Assembly (NCBI GenBank): GCA_025352965.1
Contig: JANXRP010000094.1
Location: 1 to 37,919 of the forward strand
Source: Comamonadaceae bacterium
Lineage (GTDB): Bacteria; Pseudomonadota; Gammaproteobacteria; Burkholderiales; Burkholderiaceae_C
Direction: 5' to 3'
DNA: 37,919 bases
The notes under the pieces are model-generated. The model was not told where the DNA came from. It did not search any database and saw nothing but the letters and a program-made list of their open reading frames with translations. This document shows, one piece after another, positions 35,141 through 37,919 of this stretch (its first letter is position 1; each line of letters begins with the position of its first letter). Position numbers and translations under genes: made by a program.

Positions 35141-36114
35141 ATATTCTCATCACAGGCGGCAGCGGGTTTTTAGGCTCAAAATTGGCACGAACGCTCTTGG
35201 TGCGCGGGCATCTTGGCGGCAAAAGCATCACGCACATGACGCTTGCCGATCAGTTTCCACTCCCTAGCGACCTTGCCGCTAACCCAAGCGTGACGGGGCT
35301 TGTGGGCTCGTTACTATCGCAATGTGAGACGCTTAAAGATCAATCGTTTGATGCGGTGTTCCATTTGGCATCTGCTGTCTCAGGCGAGTGCGAAGCCGAT
35401 TTTGATTTAGGGCTGCGCTCCAATCTTGACTCTACCCGCGCGTTGTTGGATGCACTTCGCCACAGGTTTAATACGACAGGCCATAAAGCGAAATTGATCT
35501 TCTCCAGTTCAGGCGGCATCTTTGGCTCTGACCCAGCACGAAGCATGCCTGCAACGATTACGGACGACACGTATCCGATGCCGCAATCAAGCTATGGCAC
35601 GCACAAATTTATGCTGGAGCAATTGGTGGCAGATTACTCGCGCAAAGGTTACATCGAGGGACGTAGTGTGCGCCTGATGACGGTCGCGGTTCGCCCTGGA
35701 AAACCCAATGGTGCCGCGTCTAGTTTCTTCTCGGGCATCATCCGCGAGCCCATAGCTGGCGTGCCCTCCAGCTATCCTGTGCCTTTGACGACGCGGCACG
35801 GCATTTCGTCACCCGACAACACCGTGGGCGGCATCATCAAAGTATTTGAAGCGACGACCGAGCAGTTTGGTGGGCGCATGGCGCTCAATATGCCATCGAT
35901 TAGCGTCAGCGTGGGCGAGATGCTGGATGCCCTGCAAAAAGTCTGCGGTGACAAAGTCAGGGCGCTTGTGACGCACGCTCCCGATGCCGCTGTTGAAAAA
36001 ATCGTGCTGGGTTGGCCAACACACTGGGAAAACAAGCGTTCGTTGACGATGGGACTCAAGGCTGACGAAAGCTTTGAAGCCATCATTCGGCAGTATTTAG
36101 ACTCTCAGACCTAG
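35137..36114 (+). CDS. denD: D-erythronate dehydrogenase-like SDR epimerase/dehydrogenase
   Basis: A 325-residue extended SDR. The NAD-binding motif is [11 protein letters not shown]. Catalytic residues are the serine in FSSSGGIFG and the Y-x3-K of SYGTHKFM. The block [23 protein letters not shown] is a signature of DenD, which oxidises D-erythronate at C2 in four-carbon acid catabolism. The partner genes (otnK, otnC or otnI) are not here, so the substrate is not certain; another sugar acid or a nucleotide sugar is possible. The ATG overlaps the aspS stop, so expression is tied to the synthetase, a curious pairing. Confidence 0.82.
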   Translation: MNILITGGSGFLGSKLARTLLVRGHLGGKSITHMTLADQFPLPSDLAANPSVTGLVGSLLSQCETLKDQSFDAVFHLASAVSGECEADFDLGLRSNLDSTRALLDALRHRFNTTGHKAKLIFSSSGGIFGSDPARSMPATITDDTYPMPQSSYGTHKFMLEQLVADYSRKGYIEGRSVRLMTVAVRPGKPNGAASSFFSGIIREPIAGVPSSYPVPLTTRHGISSPDNTVGGIIKVFEATTEQFGGRMALNMPSISVSVGEMLDALQKVCGDKVRALVTHAPDAAVEKIVLGWPTHWENKRSLTMGLKADESFEAIIRQYLDSQT

Positions 36115-36132
36115 AAATAAAATTCAAAAACT

Positions 36133-36150
36133 AGGGTAAACCCTTATAAT
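36133..36150 (+). promoter_or_regulatory. promoter and small operator before the GNAT gene
   Basis: A perfect TATAAT is at 36145-36150, directly preceded by the inverted repeat AGGGT-AA-ACCCT (36133-36144). The -35 is weak (ATTCAA near 36122). Transcription should start at about 36157, on or next to the ATG at 36158. Confidence 0.5.
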
Positions 36151-36157
36151 CAGGGGT

Positions 36158-36844
36158 ATGACAACTGAAACATCCCTTGTTCGCAGTCTCGTTAAAAATT
36201 GGCAAAAGACCTATGGTTACCTTTCGGGTCGATTTGTACGCATCGCGTCATTAAGGCTCGCAGATAAACCTCAAATTGCCAAGCATTTGGTCATGCTTAC
36301 CGAGCGAGATCGCTATTACCGCTTCGGATTTACAGCAACCGACAACCAAATCCAAAGCTATGTTGAGGGCTTAAATTTTGAACGCGACCACGTGTATGGC
36401 ATTTACGGCAAGCAAGCCGAATTAGTCGCAGTGGCGCATGTCGCGCAAATGAGCGAGCCCTATCAAGCGCCGCTGAGTTTTGGTTTGGGGTACTCGCAAA
36501 AGGCTGAGTTCGGCGTATCGGTACTGCCTGCGTATCAGGCAAGAGGCTACGGCGGCCGCTTGTTCAATCGCGCCGTGACGCATGCCCGCAACCAAGGCAT
36601 TAGCGAATTCCATATTCAAGCCTTAACCGAAAACTCACGCATGCTGCGCATCGCTAAAAACAGAGGTGCAACACTGGTTAATCATGGCAGTGAAACTGAG
36701 GCGCATCTCTTGCTGCCCGAGGCAGATTTAGATAGCCGCTTGTCCGAGTTGGTTGCTGAACATTTTGGGAATGTGGACTACGACCATGCGCATACCAACC
36801 AAAACCCCCACAAGCCTTTCAGCCTGTGGGGGTTAGCGTCTTAG
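36158..36844 (+). CDS. GNAT-family N-acetyltransferase
   Basis: A 228-residue protein. The GNAT core spans about 25-190: RIASLRLADKPQI, then the acetyl-CoA motif A VLPAYQARGYGGRLF with the R/Q-x2-G-x-G loop at 127-132, then motif B (FHIQALTENSRMLRIAKNRGA). The acceptor is unknown. The last 12 codons overlap an inverted repeat that may be a terminator. AGGGG lies only one base before the ATG, too close to work as a ribosome site, and the promoter suggests a leaderless transcript. Confidence 0.82.
   Translation: MTTETSLVRSLVKNWQKTYGYLSGRFVRIASLRLADKPQIAKHLVMLTERDRYYRFGFTATDNQIQSYVEGLNFERDHVYGIYGKQAELVAVAHVAQMSEPYQAPLSFGLGYSQKAEFGVSVLPAYQARGYGGRLFNRAVTHARNQGISEFHIQALTENSRMLRIAKNRGATLVNHGSETEAHLLLPEADLDSRLSELVAEHFGNVDYDHAHTNQNPHKPFSLWGLAS
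36803..36834 (-). terminator. hairpin in the 3' end of the GNAT gene
   Basis: AACCCCCACA and TGTGGGGGTT make a perfect 10-base stem around a 12-base loop. On the minus strand a TTTTGG run follows, on the plus strand none. It may end transcription from the minus-strand HNH gene, or protect the GNAT mRNA end. It encodes NPHKPFSLWG of the GNAT protein. Confidence 0.45.
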
Positions 36845-36941
36845 AAGGTTAGAACGTTTCGCGGAAAATTACATCCCAATGCTGCCGTAGTTACATTTGC
36901 CATAATCATCAGATCAAAAAAAACACATTCAGGAGCGCAGT

Positions 36942-37142
36942 ATGAGCTACGTTGAAGAGTTAGAAACCAAAATAATGAGCTTGCCCAAACACGACTTCAT
37001 CCAGCTACGCGATTGGATGTTCGACCTGGACGACGGTCAGTGGGACAGGCAAATTGCCAGTGATTTAAAAGCAGGAAAACTGAATCTCTTAATTACCAGC
37101 GCACGTGCAGAAATGGCTGCGGGTATCGCTAGGGAACTCTAG
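36942..37142 (+). CDS. small antitoxin-like protein without a partner toxin
   Basis: A 66-residue acidic protein. It starts after a strong AGGAG eight bases away (the ATG of MSYVEELETKIMSLPK). The block FIQLRDWMFDLDDGQWDRQI and then DLKAGKLNLLI resembles a small family I recall as the antitoxin of RelE/ParE-type modules, with the usual order antitoxin-toxin. Here no toxin follows. The convergent HNH gene ends on the same four bases CTAG. The name is from memory of the family and is not proven. Confidence 0.72.
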   Translation: MSYVEELETKIMSLPKHDFIQLRDWMFDLDDGQWDRQIASDLKAGKLNLLITSARAEMAAGIAREL

Positions 37143-37615
37143 AGTGAGAGCGCTCTAGCTCTTTGCACAATTTGATCAAAACTACTGTGTGCTTGGGTTA
37201 CTAGCTCTTGAAATTGAGAAACCCGCTCACGTTGATTCGCAGTGTCTGCGGCCTGATTTGCCCATTCTTGGATTCGACCAAACCGACTCGTCCGCAATTC
37301 GGTGCTCAAGTTTTCTGTTTTCTCTTCTAAAAACTCTCGCCATGGCCGATCTAGTTTTTCATCTCCGTTGCATATGCTACATGAGAGAACGAGGTTATGC
37401 CGATCGTTGTTACCACCTTCGCTTATTGAAACTAAGTGGTCAAGATGTGCCTTTCTGCTATTTCGGGTTAACCGCTTATCGCAGTAGGCGCAACGACTCT
37501 TGAAATGTTTCCAAATAGCCTCTACTGCATCTTTTGCAGGCGGTGGTACTGCAATGGCATAGATAGCACGTGCCATTTGATTTTTTGCCATTGAAGGCGT
37601 TACTTTTACTGCCAC
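37139..37615 (-). CDS. HNH endonuclease
   Basis: A 158-residue HNH nuclease. The zinc-binding cysteines are C42-x2-C45 (RCAYCDKR) and C79-x2-C82 (LSCSICN). The active-site HLDH (57-60) and H73-N74 (RHNLV) complete the fold. The last ~55 residues look helical (RIQEWANQAADTANQRERVSQF). The start is GTG at 37615 with AAGGA seven bases upstream, not ATG. The gene stands alone between an orphan antitoxin and groL. It could be a solitary host nuclease, a restriction remnant or a defence component; no methylase or DNA-binding partner is seen. Confidence 0.85.
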   Translation of the reverse strand: MAVKVTPSMAKNQMARAIYAIAVPPPAKDAVEAIWKHFKSRCAYCDKRLTRNSRKAHLDHLVSISEGGNNDRHNLVLSCSICNGDEKLDRPWREFLEEKTENLSTELRTSRFGRIQEWANQAADTANQRERVSQFQELVTQAHSSFDQIVQRARALSL

Positions 37616-37700
37616 GATGTGTGTCCTTAGGTTGAAAATACCACTTTTGGTGACTGCGTCGTTATGTTTGTTTGTTTAATTGCGATGCAGTCTAAAACAA

Positions 37701-37734
37701 AAATCCCCGCAAACCTTTCGATCTGCGGGGATTT
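37701..37734 (-). terminator. intrinsic terminator of groL
   Basis: AAATCCCCGCA (37701-37711) and TGCGGGGATTT (37724-37734) form an 11-base stem with a 12-base loop. On the minus strand a T-rich run follows, so it serves groL. It begins about 74 bases after the groL stop, which leaves room for the dispersed repeat between. Confidence 0.85.
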
Positions 37735-37747
37735 TATTTTTGCATTC

Positions 37748-37774
37748 ACCCTTCGACAAGCTCAGGGCGAACGG
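37748..37774. repeat. dispersed repeat after groL
   Basis: ACCCTTCGACAAGCTCAGGG, followed by CGAACGG. I recall the form GTTCGCCCTGAGCTTGTCGAAGGG from many proteobacterial genomes. GCGAACGG recurs at 37788-37795, suggesting a second partial copy. It lies between the groL stop and its terminator. Confidence 0.6.
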
Positions 37775-37807
37775 CTCGCGTGTTAGCGCGAACGGACTCT
37801 TGGGTGA

Positions 37808-37919
37808 TTACATCCCCATATCACCCATTCCACCCATGCCGCCCATTCCACCACCCATGCCGCCGCCCATTGGCGTGTCGTCTTTTGGTGATTCGGAAAC
37901 CATGCACTCTGTGGTCAGC
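37808..37919 (-). CDS. groL: chaperonin GroEL, C-terminal end only
   Basis: The last 37 codons of the minus-strand gene are in the window; the rest lies to the right. The reading LTTECMVSESPK is the conserved end of the equatorial domain, and the Gly-Gly-Met tail (MGGGMGG..., ending GDMGM) is diagnostic. The tail occupies the cavity of the ring. The stop is at 37808-37810. With htpG in the same window, this is a second heat-shock gene, although they are far apart. Confidence 0.95.
   Translation of the reverse strand, partial: LTTECMVSESPKDDTPMGGGMGGGMGGMGGMGDMGM

Noticed and set aside
37189-37503. A 104-codon plus-strand open frame
   Set aside because: It is antisense to the HNH gene, which has a complete Cys/His motif set and a ribosome site.
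37819-37872. Short tandem repeat of CCCATNCC units
   Set aside because: It is the Gly-Gly-Met tail of GroEL read on the other strand, not a microsatellite or CRISPR.

Overview
The window looks like chromosomal DNA of a betaproteobacterium, probably order Burkholderiales. The pointers are a Bug/TctC-type periplasmic binding protein, a glutamate-cysteine ligase of the proteobacterial ATP-grasp-like type, the fmdB-DUF502-aspS gene order, and a Liv-type ABC operon combined with acyl-CoA ligases. Base composition looks moderate (roughly half G+C, by eye). No tRNA, rRNA, CRISPR array, prophage or insertion sequence was recognised. Coding density is very high and no gene-free stretch exceeds 300 bases.

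Layout. (1) 1-10065 is a ureide/glyoxylate module. It starts with the 3' part of a fused OHCU decarboxylase-allantoate amidohydrolase and an M20 deacylase on the plus strand. These converge on a minus-strand glyoxylate-assimilation operon (gcl-hyi-glxR). A divergent LysR regulator is followed by a three-gene NMT1-type ABC importer. Together they suggest uptake and breakdown of a purine-derived ureide to glyoxylate, then tartronate semialdehyde and glycerate. (2) 10148-15373 is an envelope block: a Do/DegQ-type protease, a TpsB outer-membrane transporter and a LysM-FecR protein, with no TpsA exoprotein in view. (3) 15395-24619 is one long minus-strand operon: acyl-CoA ligase, livG, livH, livM, Liv-type binding protein, livF, PaaK-like protein, Bug-type binding protein. 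A Crp/Fnr-type regulator is divergent from it, and a CRP-geometry palindrome lies between the two. This looks like uptake and CoA activation of an organic acid. (4) 25408-30115 holds rluF, an orphan iron/phosphonate-type binding protein, a VapBC-like toxin-antitoxin pair and htpG. (5) 30156-36844 holds an M14 peptidase, gshA, fmdB-DUF502-aspS-denD in tight coupling, and a GNAT acetyltransferase. (6) 36942-37919 holds an orphan antitoxin-like small protein, an HNH nuclease, and the 3' end of groL with its terminator.

Regulatory structure visible by eye includes a LysR-type T-N11-A palindrome between gcl and its LysR gene, and matching sigma-32-like promoters with the same 13-base spacer before the DegQ-like protease and htpG. 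There are also two candidate leaderless transcripts (vapB and the GNAT gene) and three dispersed palindromic repeats of kinds I recall from other betaproteobacteria. I found no clearly new defence or mobile system. The best leads are the P-loop-less PaaK-like protein embedded in a two-binding-protein operon, the TpsB-FecR pair without cargo, the CRP-type operator, and the HNH nuclease next to an orphan antitoxin.
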